64,000 nt of DNA from Ignavibacteriales bacterium. GTDB taxonomy: Bacteria; Bacteroidota; Ignavibacteria; Ignavibacteriales; Melioribacteraceae. The stretch is from NCBI GenBank assembly GCA_020635275.1, contig JACKAA010000003.1:372001-436000 (forward strand). Reading direction: 5' to 3'. The notes under the pieces were generated by a model. The model did not search any database. It was not told the DNA's origin and worked only from the letters and a program-made list of their open reading frames with translations. Below, in pieces: positions 53,163 through 62,080 of this stretch. The position numbers and the translations under genes are program-made. How positions within the stretch are numbered: the stretch's first letter is position 1; every line of letters begins with the position of its first letter.

Positions 53163-55265
53163 CTATTCAGATTTTTCTTTTTGCTCTTCATCGCTTAGCA
53201 ATACTTTTCTTGATAAACTGTATTTGCCATTTTCAACTTTTATTAGCTTAACAGTTATCATATCGCCTTCTTTAAGAACATCTTGAACTTTATTTACTCT
53301 TTTAGTGTCAATTTGAGAAATATGTAAAAGTCCTTGTTGGTTAGGCATAAATTCAACAAATGCACCAAAATCCATAATTTTTACAACTTTGGATTCATAT
53401 ACTTTACCAATTTCAGGTTCAGAAGTTAATCCAATAATTTTAGCTTTAGCTTTTAGGACATTTTCTTTTAATTGACCAGAAATAAATACTCTTCCATCCT
53501 CCTCAATACTGATATCAACACCAAACTCTTTTTGCATACCTTGAATTACTTTACCTCCAGGTCCAATAACTGCTCCAATTTTTTCAGGATTTATTTGAGT
53601 AGTTAATTGCTTTGGTGCATAAACTGATAATTCATTTTGGGGATTCGGCAATACAGAATTCATTTTTTCAAGAATTTCTAACCTACCATCTTTAGCTTGT
53701 TTCAAAGCATTTTCCATAATTTCTAAAGATAGTCCTTGAATTTTAATATCCATTTGAATTGCTGTAATTCCATTTGATGAACCTGCAACTTTAAAGTCCA
53801 TATCACCAAGATGGTCTTCATTACCTGAGATATCTGATAAAATTGAATACTTATCATTTTCAGTAATTAATCCCATTGCAATACCGGCAATAGCACATTT
53901 TACAGGAACACCACCATCCATAAGCGCTAAGGAACCTGCACAAACTGTTGCCATTGAAGATGAACCATTAGATTCCATAATATCAGAGTTTATTCTAATA
54001 GAATATGGAAAAATTGTTTCACTTGGAATAATATTTTTAAGTGCACGTTCAGCTAAATTTCCATGACCAATTTCTCTTCTACTCGTCATACCAAATCGTC
54101 CAACTTCACCAACACTAAAAGGAGGGAAATTATAATGAAGAATAAATCTTTTTTTATACTCTTCATCAAGGCCGTCAATTATCTGTTCATCTGATTTTGT
54201 CCCTAAAGTTAAAGTGGTTAAACTTTGTGTTTCACCTCTGGTAAAAAGTGATGAACCATGAGTTCTTGCTAAAAGTCCGTGCTCAATAGTTATTGGTCTA
54301 ATTTGAGTGGTAATTCTACCGTCTAATCTTAGACCATCAGTTAATATTTGATTACGCATTAAATCTTTTTCAATATCATGAAGTAAAGACTTTATAACTG
54401 ATTCTTGACCTTCATATTTTTCAGCCAATGCATCTAATACTTGCGCATTCAATTCACTATTACTATTAGCTCTTTCTTCTTTGCCAAGTTTAGTAGAAAC
54501 GAGAGTTTTATATTTTTCATAAGCTAAATCATTTACATCTTTAATCAATTGTTCATCAATTACTTTTTCTTCAACAACAATTTTCTCTTTTCCACATTCA
54601 GCTCTTAACTCATTTTGAACCACAACAATCTTCTTAATTTCATCATGAGAAATTCTTAATGCTTCGAGCAAATCCTCTTCGCTTATTTCTTGAGCTTCAC
54701 CTTCTACCATAACAATTGAGCTTGCAGTTCCGGCAATTGTTAATTCAAGATCTGAATTAACAATTTGCTGTTTAGTTGGGTTTACTAGAAATTTTCCATC
54801 GTTTCTTGCTACCCTAACTTCACCAATAGGTTCTAAAAAGGGAATATCAGAAACAGTCAAAGCAGCTGAAGCACCAACCGCAGCTAATACATCCGGATCA
54901 TTCTCACCATCATAAGAATAAACTTGAGCAATAATTTGTGTTTCATTTTTGAATGATTTAGAAAATAATGGTCTTATAGGTCTATCAATTAATCTTGCAG
55001 ATAAGATTTCTTTTTCAGTAGGTTTGCCTTCTCTTTTAAAAAAGCCACCAGGATATTTACCTGCTGCAAAAGCTTTTTCCCTATATTCAACAGATAGCGG
55101 GAAAAAATCTATATCTTCCTTTGCCTCCTTAGCCATTGTTACAACTACAAGAACCATTGTTTGGCCACTTGTAACCATTACAGCAGCATTAGATTGCCTA
55201 GCATATCTTCCGTACTCTATTGAAATTAATTTCCCATCTATTTCTACTTCTTTTTTATAAATCAT
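53163..55265 (-). CDS. pnp: Polynucleotide phosphorylase
   Basis: PNPase is a phosphorolytic 3'-5' exoribonuclease acting as a trimer in RNA decay. The roughly 700 residues contain two RNase PH domains (FFPLSVEYREK, and in the second GRFGMTSRREIGHG with the phosphate site), a KH domain (IGAVIGPGGKVIQ near 555-568) and an S1 domain (GAFVEFMP) at the C-terminus. GAGGA abuts the ATG at 55271, whereas the second ATG at 55265 has proper spacing, so 55265 is preferred. It follows rpsO, as in most bacteria. Confidence 0.97.
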   Translation of the reverse strand: MIYKKEVEIDGKLISIEYGRYARQSNAAVMVTSGQTMVLVVVTMAKEAKEDIDFFPLSVEYREKAFAAGKYPGGFFKREGKPTEKEILSARLIDRPIRPLFSKSFKNETQIIAQVYSYDGENDPDVLAAVGASAALTVSDIPFLEPIGEVRVARNDGKFLVNPTKQQIVNSDLELTIAGTASSIVMVEGEAQEISEEDLLEALRISHDEIKKIVVVQNELRAECGKEKIVVEEKVIDEQLIKDVNDLAYEKYKTLVSTKLGKEERANSNSELNAQVLDALAEKYEGQESVIKSLLHDIEKDLMRNQILTDGLRLDGRITTQIRPITIEHGLLARTHGSSLFTRGETQSLTTLTLGTKSDEQIIDGLDEEYKKRFILHYNFPPFSVGEVGRFGMTSRREIGHGNLAERALKNIIPSETIFPYSIRINSDIMESNGSSSMATVCAGSLALMDGGVPVKCAIAGIAMGLITENDKYSILSDISGNEDHLGDMDFKVAGSSNGITAIQMDIKIQGLSLEIMENALKQAKDGRLEILEKMNSVLPNPQNELSVYAPKQLTTQINPEKIGAVIGPGGKVIQGMQKEFGVDISIEEDGRVFISGQLKENVLKAKAKIIGLTSEPEIGKVYESKVVKIMDFGAFVEFMPNQQGLLHISQIDTKRVNKVQDVLKEGDMITVKLIKVENGKYSLSRKVLLSDEEQKEKSE

Positions 55266-55277
55266 TAACATTCCTCA

Positions 55278-55547
55278 TTATTTTCTTATATTAAGTTCTT
55301 TTATGATAGCTCTGTATCTTCCAATATCTTTTCTTTTCATGTAATCTAACAATCTTCTTCTTTTACCAACCATTTGCATTAAACCTCTTCTTGAAGCATG
55401 ATCTTTTTGATGTTTTGAAAAATGGCTAATTAAATCGTTAATTCTTTCTGTTAATATTGCAACTTGAACTTCAGCTTTACCGCTATCATTTGAACCGGCA
55501 CCAAATTGTTTAATAAGTTCTTGTTTTCTTTCTTTTGTTACTGACAT
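55278..55547 (-). CDS. rpsO: 30S ribosomal protein S15
   Basis: S15 binds the central domain of 16S rRNA early in assembly. The true protein is 89 residues starting MSVTKERKQE; an in-frame start further upstream (55598) would add 17 unrelated residues. AAAGGAGA lies just before the ATG at 55547 and decides the start. Conserved features are GSNDSGKAEVQVAILTERI, H41/H45-type HFSKHQKDHASRRGL, and the C-terminal RRLLDYMKRKD. The standard rpsO-pnp order is kept. Confidence 0.97.
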   Translation of the reverse strand: MSVTKERKQELIKQFGAGSNDSGKAEVQVAILTERINDLISHFSKHQKDHASRRGLMQMVGKRRRLLDYMKRKDIGRYRAIIKELNIRK

Positions 55548-55598
55548 TTCGTCTCCTTTATTGTTAATTAATGTAACCCCAGAACTAACCGGAGTCAA

Positions 55599-56534
55599 TT
55601 ATTTGTAATTTTCTTTTATAAAATTCTTTGCTGTTTCAACATCTTTTTTTATTTGTAATTCAAGAATTTCTCTTGAATCAAATTTTATTTCATCTCTAAT
55701 TCTCTTAACAAACTCCAGCACTATTTCCTTTCCGTAAATATCTTTATTAAAATCTAATATAAACACTTCTGTAATTGGCACAGTTGTGTTATTAAAAGTA
55801 GGTCTAAGACCAACGTTAGCTACTCCAAAATAATTATTTCCTTCAACATTTGCCTTTACAAAATAAACTCCGTTCTTGGGTACTAACTTGTTATTATCAG
55901 CCAAACCTAAATTAGCAGTTGGGAATCCTAATTCCCTTCCTCTTTTTGAACCTTCAACAACAATACCATCTAAAGAATAATTTCGTCCTAACATTAAATT
56001 TGCACCTTCTATATTTCCATCAAGAAGTGCATTTCTAATTTTAGTACTGCTTATTATTTCATCATCTATTTGTTCAGGGCCAACAATTGACATAGTTAAT
56101 TCATTTTCTTTTATATATTCGCCAAGTTTATTTATATCACCGTCTCTATTTTTTCCAAACTTATGATCATAACCTATTACTAAATGCTTAGCTTTAATTT
56201 TATTAACAATTATTTCATCAAAAAATTCTTTATATGTTTTGTTGGAAAATTCTTTTGTGAAATTTATTATATACAAACAATCAATATTTAGATTAGAAAA
56301 AACTTTTTTCTTTTCATCTAACGGAGTCAATAATCTAATATCATAGTTATTTGCCAAAACAGTTCTTGGATGAGGATAAAAAGTAATAACTACGCTCTTT
56401 AAATTTAATTCTTTTGCTTTAGCTTTTAAAACATTAATAATTTCTAAATGGCCAACATGTATTCCATCAAAAGTACCAATAGTTACAACACTATTTGATA
56501 TTTTATAATTATCTAATTCGGTAATAATTTCCAT
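55599..56534 (-). CDS. ribF: Bifunctional riboflavin kinase / FAD synthetase
   Basis: RibF makes FMN and then FAD. About 311 residues from the ATG at 56534 (MEIITELD); a TTG at 56561 would add nine unlikely residues overlapping truB. The N-terminal nucleotidyltransferase domain has GTFDGIHVGH and the later ISSTKIRNAL, and the C-terminal riboflavin kinase domain has GRELGFPTANLG and NVGLRPTF. It lies 7 bases after the truB stop in the translation operon, a common position in bacteria. Confidence 0.95.
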   Translation of the reverse strand: MEIITELDNYKISNSVVTIGTFDGIHVGHLEIINVLKAKAKELNLKSVVITFYPHPRTVLANNYDIRLLTPLDEKKKVFSNLNIDCLYIINFTKEFSNKTYKEFFDEIIVNKIKAKHLVIGYDHKFGKNRDGDINKLGEYIKENELTMSIVGPEQIDDEIISSTKIRNALLDGNIEGANLMLGRNYSLDGIVVEGSKRGRELGFPTANLGLADNNKLVPKNGVYFVKANVEGNNYFGVANVGLRPTFNNTTVPITEVFILDFNKDIYGKEIVLEFVKRIRDEIKFDSREILELQIKKDVETAKNFIKENYK

Positions 56535-56541
56535 ACTTTTT

Positions 56542-57255
56542 CTAAACACTTCCCGAATCAATTATTTCAATTTTATTTAATTCTTCTATAGTCAACGCAT
56601 CTTCAACTTTATATGGACCAATTGCAGTCCTTCTTAACTTTGTTAAATAGCCGCCGCAACCTAACGTTTCACCAAAATCATTTGCAATAACTCTGATATA
56701 TGTACCCTTAGAACATTCAATTTCAAAATCAACATTCGGCAATACAATTTGATGTATCAAAAAGCTATTTATATTAACTTTTCTGGGTTGCCTTTCAACC
56801 TCAACTCCTTTTCTTGCATATTTATATAAAGCTTTACCTTTATGTTTAATTGCAGAAAACATTGGAGGAACTTGTTCAATTTCACCAATATATGAATTCT
56901 TAACTTTATTTATTTTATCAATTGAAACATCGTTTATACTTCTGACATTAATTAGTTCAGTTTCTGCATCCATTGATGGAGTGCTTGCACCTAATGTAAT
57001 TGTACCGGTATATGTTTTTTCCATATCTTGGAATTTAAAGATTTCTTTGGTCTTCTTTCCAACACATACAATCAACAATCCTGTTGCCATTGGATCAAGC
57101 GTGCCGGCATGCCCAACTTTTTTAATTCCAAATTTTCTTCGGATTTCCCTTATAACATCAAATGAAGTTTTTGATTTACCTTTATCAAATAAAAGAACAA
57201 AACCATCGGCAGATTCAGTAAGGTTAATTTGCTTCGTTTTCTTTGTTACTATCAT
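56542..57255 (-). CDS. truB: tRNA pseudouridine(55) synthase
   Basis: TruB makes pseudouridine 55 in the T-loop of tRNA. The 237 residues carry GHAGTLDPMATG with catalytic D54, the KTYTG/TGTITLGAST block, VPPMFSAIKHKGKALY, and the RVIANDFGETLGCGGYLTKLRRT end. A C-terminal PUA domain is absent, as in many non-proteobacterial TruB. The start overlaps the rbfA 3' end by 32 bases, consistent with coupling. Confidence 0.95.
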   Translation of the reverse strand: MIVTKKTKQINLTESADGFVLLFDKGKSKTSFDVIREIRRKFGIKKVGHAGTLDPMATGLLIVCVGKKTKEIFKFQDMEKTYTGTITLGASTPSMDAETELINVRSINDVSIDKINKVKNSYIGEIEQVPPMFSAIKHKGKALYKYARKGVEVERQPRKVNINSFLIHQIVLPNVDFEIECSKGTYIRVIANDFGETLGCGGYLTKLRRTAIGPYKVEDALTIEELNKIEIIDSGSV

Positions 57256-57586
57256 CTTTTAAATTGTTAAAAATCTCATTCATTTTCTCAACATAATCCA
57301 TCGTATCATCTATATAAAACTGTAATTCTGGAGTATATCTTAAATTTACTTTTTTTGCTAATTCACTTCTTATAAATCCTTTAATTGATTCAATATGTTC
57401 AAGAACATAGCTTCTTTTATCTTTTTCATAGACTGATAAATACACTTTTGCAATTTTTAGATCAGGTGTAACTTTGGTTTTTGTAATTGTTACTAACCCA
57501 AGTTCGGGATCTAAAACTTTTTGCAAAAATATATTGCTCAAAGTTTCTTGAATCAGACTAGATATTTTTTCTTGTCTAACCGACAT
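57224..57586 (-). CDS. rbfA: 30S ribosome-binding factor A
   Basis: RbfA is a KH-fold protein that helps 30S maturation and binds near the 5' end helix of 16S rRNA. The 120 residues show VRQEKISSLIQETLSNIFLQ at the start, VTITKTKVTPDLKIAKVYLSVY, and LRYTPELQFYIDDTMDY, all typical. The ATG overlaps the infB stop by one base (TAATG). Confidence 0.95.
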   Translation of the reverse strand: MSVRQEKISSLIQETLSNIFLQKVLDPELGLVTITKTKVTPDLKIAKVYLSVYEKDKRSYVLEHIESIKGFIRSELAKKVNLRYTPELQFYIDDTMDYVEKMNEIFNNLKDDSNKENEAN

Positions 57587-60258
57587 TAAGATTTCAATTT
57601 TTGTTTGGTTTCAATCATTTCATAAGATTCAATAATATCATTTACTTTAATATCATTGAAATTAGCAATGTTTAATCCGCATTCATAACCGGCGTCAACT
57701 TCTTTTACGTCATCTTTAAATCTTTTTAAACTGGCTAATTGGCCTTCATAAATCACTACGCCTTCTCTAAACAATCTAATTTTATTGTTTTTGGTAATTT
57801 TACCATCTTGAACATAGCAACCAGCAACAGTGCCAACTTTTGGAACTTTAAATGTTTCTCTAATTTCAATTGTAGCAGCAAGTTTTTCTGAAATTACCGG
57901 AGACAACATTCCTTCTAATGCTGATCTTACTTCATTTATTGCATCATAAATTACATTATAAAGTCTTATATCTACTTTTTCTGATTCAGCTAATTTTCTT
58001 GCATTTGTATGAGGTCTTACATGGAATCCGATAATTATAGCATTAGATGCCGCAGCTAAAAGTACATCACCTTCTGATATTGCACCAACACCTTTGTGAA
58101 TAACTTGTACTCTTACTTCTTCATTTGTTAATTTCATTAATGAATCAGCAAGAGCTTCAACTGAACCATCCACATCACCTTTAACAATAAGTGGTAAGTC
58201 TTTTAGTTCTCCTTTACCAATTCTGCTTGCAATATCATCTAAAGTAACCAAATGTACTTGTCTTTGATCTTGTTCACGTTGTAATTGTTGTCTTTTAATC
58301 GCAACTTCTCTGGCTTCTCTTTCCGATCCAACAACAACAAAAGTATCGCCGGCTTGAGGAGCGCCCTCAAAACCTAAAACCAATACCGGTGTTGATGGTC
58401 CGGCTTCTGCAATTTTATTATTTCTTTCATCAAACATTGCTCTTACTCTACCAAAATGATTTCCAGCAACAAATGGATCACCAATTGACATGGTTCCCTT
58501 TTGAACAAGAACAGTAGATGTAATACCTCTGCCTTTATCTAATTGAGTCTCAACTATTGTTCCTCTAGCTGATCTTTTATGATTAGCTTTTAATTCCAAT
58601 AATTCGGCTTCTAAAAGAATTTTTTCGAGCAACAGATCGACATTCTTGCCAGTCTTAGCAGAAATTTCAACGCATTGGTACTTACCGCCCCAATCTTCAA
58701 CTAAAACATTTCTATCAGCTAATTGCTGTTTTATTTTATCAATATTAGCTGTTGGCTTATCAACTTTATTTATTGCAACAATGATCGGCACTCCAGCGGC
58801 TAATGAATGGTTAATAGCTTCTACCGTTTGCGGCATTACTGCATCATCAGCGGCAACAATTAAAACAACAATATCTGTAACTCTAGCACCTCTCGCCCTC
58901 ATTGCTGTAAATGCTTCGTGACCTGGTGTATCTAAAAATGCAATAGCTTTGCCTTTTTCTACTTCAACTTTATAAGCACCAATATGCTGAGTAATACCAC
59001 CGGATTCACCTGCTACCACATTTTCTTTTCTAATATAATCAAGTAAAGATGTTTTACCATGATCAACATGGCCCATTATTGTTACAATTGGCGATCTTGA
59101 TTCTAATGAATCTTCAGAATCAGGATGATCTTCTAAAACATCAGATGTATATTCTTCTTGAAATTCTACTTCAAATCCAAAATCATCTGCTATAAGTGTT
59201 ATTGTTTCAACATCAAGTCTTTGATTTATGGAAACCATTAATCCCAAACCAATACATTTGGATATAACTTCACTAACCGAGACTTTCATCAAATTAGCAA
59301 GTTCACTTACAGCAATAAATTCTGTTACTTGAATTTTTGTACTTTTATCTAATTGTTTTTGTTCAAAAATCTCATCTTGAATTTCTTGCTTCTCTTTTCT
59401 TTTCTTCTTTCTTACCGCCGCTCTTCCGCCAACACCAATATTACTAACACCTTGCAATGTTCTCTTTATTGTTGCATCAACCTCACGTTTATCTACAACA
59501 AACTTTTTAACTTTTTTATTTTTCTTAGCTTTTATTGATTCTTCACTAATTTCAATAGATTTTGATTTATTTTTAGCTTTAAGTTTTTTCTTTCTTTTTC
59601 TTGCAGAATCACTACCGGTTTCTTCTTCATCACCTGCCACTGTTTCTTCTTTCGGTTCAACTTTCTTTTCTTCTTGTTTAGACTTTTTAGAAGGCTTACG
59701 GTCATCTTTCAGATCGATTTTACCAACAATTTTAAGTCCGGTTTTATTTTTCTGCAACTCTAATTCTGAGGCAGTTTTAAAGACTCGGCTTTCAGGTTCA
59801 GGCTCTACATTTACCTTTTCAACTTTTTCTTCTTCTTTGGCAATCTCTTCTTCAGTAATTTTTTCGGGTTCTTCAATCTTTTCTTCTTCAGTAATTTCAG
59901 GCTGGTCAATAACTTCTTCTACCAAATCTTCAGGTTTTTCAAGATCTTTGTCTTCCACATCGGCAGGTGTCACTACTTCAACTTCCGCTGGAGGTGGAAC
60001 AACTTCCTCCTCATCTTTCTTACCGCCAATACTTTTTTGAAATTCTGATATTTTTCTATAATGATGTTCAGATTTTTCAATATCCTTTTTAAAGTGGATA
60101 CGAATTTCATCAATCATTTCATCAGTAAGTAAAGATGCGTGAGATTTCACTTTATAATCTTTGGATTTCAAAAATTCAACTAAGGAATCTGTTGAAAGAT
60201 TATACTCAGCAGCAAATTTGTAAATTCTTAATTTTTTTTGTTTGGTAGAATCAGTCAT
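57586..60258 (-). CDS. infB: Translation initiation factor IF-2
   Basis: IF-2 is the GTPase that joins initiator tRNA and subunits. The 890-residue protein has an IF2_N helix bundle at the very N-terminus, a long charged linker (about residues 75-270, very rich in glutamate and lysine), a second IF2_N-type segment near 318-360, the G domain with GHVDHGKT (396-403), DTPGHEAF and NKVD, and domains II-IV ending in the fMet-tRNA binding region. Linker size and composition vary greatly between species. It is in the conserved operon position after nusA. Confidence 0.97.
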   Translation of the reverse strand: MTDSTKQKKLRIYKFAAEYNLSTDSLVEFLKSKDYKVKSHASLLTDEMIDEIRIHFKKDIEKSEHHYRKISEFQKSIGGKKDEEEVVPPPAEVEVVTPADVEDKDLEKPEDLVEEVIDQPEITEEEKIEEPEKITEEEIAKEEEKVEKVNVEPEPESRVFKTASELELQKNKTGLKIVGKIDLKDDRKPSKKSKQEEKKVEPKEETVAGDEEETGSDSARKRKKKLKAKNKSKSIEISEESIKAKKNKKVKKFVVDKREVDATIKRTLQGVSNIGVGGRAAVRKKKRKEKQEIQDEIFEQKQLDKSTKIQVTEFIAVSELANLMKVSVSEVISKCIGLGLMVSINQRLDVETITLIADDFGFEVEFQEEYTSDVLEDHPDSEDSLESRSPIVTIMGHVDHGKTSLLDYIRKENVVAGESGGITQHIGAYKVEVEKGKAIAFLDTPGHEAFTAMRARGARVTDIVVLIVAADDAVMPQTVEAINHSLAAGVPIIVAINKVDKPTANIDKIKQQLADRNVLVEDWGGKYQCVEISAKTGKNVDLLLEKILLEAELLELKANHKRSARGTIVETQLDKGRGITSTVLVQKGTMSIGDPFVAGNHFGRVRAMFDERNNKIAEAGPSTPVLVLGFEGAPQAGDTFVVVGSEREAREVAIKRQQLQREQDQRQVHLVTLDDIASRIGKGELKDLPLIVKGDVDGSVEALADSLMKLTNEEVRVQVIHKGVGAISEGDVLLAAASNAIIIGFHVRPHTNARKLAESEKVDIRLYNVIYDAINEVRSALEGMLSPVISEKLAATIEIRETFKVPKVGTVAGCYVQDGKITKNNKIRLFREGVVIYEGQLASLKRFKDDVKEVDAGYECGLNIANFNDIKVNDIIESYEMIETKQKLKS

Positions 60259-60274
60259 ATTATAATTACCGTTT

Positions 60275-61522
60275 TTATTCTTCTTCTTCGAATTGACCTT
60301 TGATTATCTCAATTATTTGATTTGCTTTTTCTTCATCAAAGTCTTCAATTTCTTTAATTTTTTCCACTCCAGCTGAAAGCACCTCAACTGCAGTATCGTA
60401 TCTATTATTTATTAAAATATCTACTACTTCACTTCCAAGTTCTTCTCTTAAACTTACTAATTCAATATCATCTTCATATTCTTCATACTGTTTCTCTTCT
60501 CTAATTATATCTATTTCATAACCTGTTAATTTAATTGCTAATCTAATATTAACACCATTTCTACCAACTAGAAGAGATACTTGATCGCTATCAGCAGTAA
60601 CCGTACAAGTTTTCGCTTCTTCATCTAATTCAAGCTGTTTAATTTTAGCTGGCGCGATTGCTCTTTGAATATAAATTATAGGATCATCAGAATAATTAAT
60701 AACATCAATGTTTTCGTTACTTAATTCTCTAACTATTGCATGAATTCGAACACCTTTCATACCAACGCAGGCACCAACAGCATCTATTCTTGCATCGTTT
60801 GATTCAACTGATACTTTTGCTCTTTCACCTGGTTCTCTTGCAATATCTTTAATGTCAATTATGCCGTCATAAATTTCCGGAATTTCAATTTCAAATAATC
60901 TTTTTAGGAATAAGTTATCAGCTCTAGAAATAATAATTACAGGGCCATTTGGTGTTTTCTTAATTTCTTTAATAACCGCACGAATTGTATCACCTTTTCT
61001 ATATCTTTCACGAAGTATTTGCTCAGATCTTGGTAATACCAATTCATTTTTATTGTGGTTTACAAGAATATCATTTTTTCTTACTTGATAAATATCACCA
61101 ACGACAATTTCACCAAGCATTTCTGAATATTCTTTATAAATAATTTCCTTTTCAATTTCTCTAATTCTTTGGTTAAGATTTTGACGAGCAAGATTAATAT
61201 GTCTTCTTCCAAAAGCACTGAGATCAATTTTTTCAATATACTCTTCACCAACTTCTAATTCATCCTCATTGCCTTTAGCGTTTAATTCGTCAATACTTAT
61301 TTGAGTAAAGGGATCTTCAACCTCTTCAACTATTTCTTTTTCCAAGAAAATTTCAATATCACCGCGATCCATATTCACTACAACTTCATAGTGAGCTTCT
61401 TGACCAAATTGCTTTTTTACAAGTACTCCAAAAACTTCTTCAATAATTCCGCCTAAAACGTCCTTATCAAGACCTTTTTCTTTTACCATATAAGAAAACG
61501 ATTCAACAATAGAACTATTCAT
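60275..61522 (-). CDS. nusA: Transcription termination/antitermination factor NusA
   Basis: NusA binds RNA polymerase and RNA to modulate pausing and termination. The 415 residues contain the N-terminal RNAP-binding domain (1-125), an S1 domain (about 133-200, GDIYQVRKNDILV), and KH1/KH2 (VGACVGMKGVRIHAIV near 250 and VSLLVGRNGVNIRLA near 317). A short C-terminal helical segment follows. It lies between rimP and infB as expected. NusA often feeds back on this operon in E. coli; not testable here. Confidence 0.96.
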   Translation of the reverse strand: MNSSIVESFSYMVKEKGLDKDVLGGIIEEVFGVLVKKQFGQEAHYEVVVNMDRGDIEIFLEKEIVEEVEDPFTQISIDELNAKGNEDELEVGEEYIEKIDLSAFGRRHINLARQNLNQRIREIEKEIIYKEYSEMLGEIVVGDIYQVRKNDILVNHNKNELVLPRSEQILRERYRKGDTIRAVIKEIKKTPNGPVIIISRADNLFLKRLFEIEIPEIYDGIIDIKDIAREPGERAKVSVESNDARIDAVGACVGMKGVRIHAIVRELSNENIDVINYSDDPIIYIQRAIAPAKIKQLELDEEAKTCTVTADSDQVSLLVGRNGVNIRLAIKLTGYEIDIIREEKQYEEYEDDIELVSLREELGSEVVDILINNRYDTAVEVLSAGVEKIKEIEDFDEEKANQIIEIIKGQFEEEE

Positions 61523-61539
61523 TTGTTAAGCCTCCATCG

Positions 61540-61983
61540 TCAAAAACTTATTTTAACTTTTGCTTTTTTTATTTTATTAAAATTGATTTTTATTTCTTCT
61601 TTTTTATAATTAAATATTAATTCATCTTCTTCTATTCCAATTAGTTTTGCTTCAATACTTAAAACATTATTTCCATCATTGTAAGATAACTTAAATTCCC
61701 GATTAATATGCTTATGATATTGTTCTAAAAATTTAATAGGTTCATCAATTCCAGGCGATGAAACAATTAACTTATAATTCAGTTCACCTATTTCAGTTAG
61801 TTCAATTTTCTGTTTTATTTTTCTGCTGAACTCTGCACAATCATCCGCACTTATTCCATTTTTACTATCAATGTAAATTTCAAAAGCTGGATTTCTAGTG
61901 CTTCCTTTTGTAATTGAATTTATTAAAAGGAATCCTTCTTCACCGGCAATTTCTTCAGCAAAATCTTTTATAATATTTTTCAT
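61540..61983 (-). CDS. rimP: Ribosome maturation factor RimP
   Basis: RimP assists 30S assembly. The 147 residues show the N-terminal alpha/beta domain (EIYIDSKNGISADDCAEFSRKI) with LIVSSPGIDEPI near 68-79, then a small SH3-like barrel. It is the first gene of the operon here, 97 bases after the MATE gene stop. A terminator-like hairpin lies just upstream of its ATG. Confidence 0.93.
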   Translation of the reverse strand: MKNIIKDFAEEIAGEEGFLLINSITKGSTRNPAFEIYIDSKNGISADDCAEFSRKIKQKIELTEIGELNYKLIVSSPGIDEPIKFLEQYHKHINREFKLSYNDGNNVLSIEAKLIGIEEDELIFNYKKEEIKINFNKIKKAKVKISF

Positions 61984-61994
61984 AATTTCACAAA

Positions 61995-62015
61995 CAAAAA
62001 ACGCCCTTACGGGCG
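61995..62015 (-). terminator. Terminator-like hairpin between the MATE gene and rimP
   Basis: CGCCC (62002-62006) and GGGCG (62011-62015) form a GC-only 5-bp stem with loop TTAC, followed on the minus strand by TTTTTT. It ends about 12 bases before the rimP ATG. It may terminate the MATE transcript, or act as an attenuator if the rimP promoter is upstream of it (62016-62080). Confidence 0.75.
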
Positions 62016-62080
62016 AAAAAAGAATACTTAAATTAACAATTTATTTTACCAAATTCAACAATTTAGTGAGCTAAAGAATC

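Noticed and set aside
54949..55260. 103-codon frame antisense to pnp
   Set aside because: Covered by the conserved 5' part of pnp; no ribosome binding site or family match.
55266..55271. First of two pnp ATGs
   Set aside because: GAGGA abuts it with no spacing; the second ATG at 55265 has proper spacing.
55548..55598. 17-residue N-terminal extension of S15
   Set aside because: The strong AAAGGAGA before the ATG at 55547 and the known S15 length fix the shorter start.
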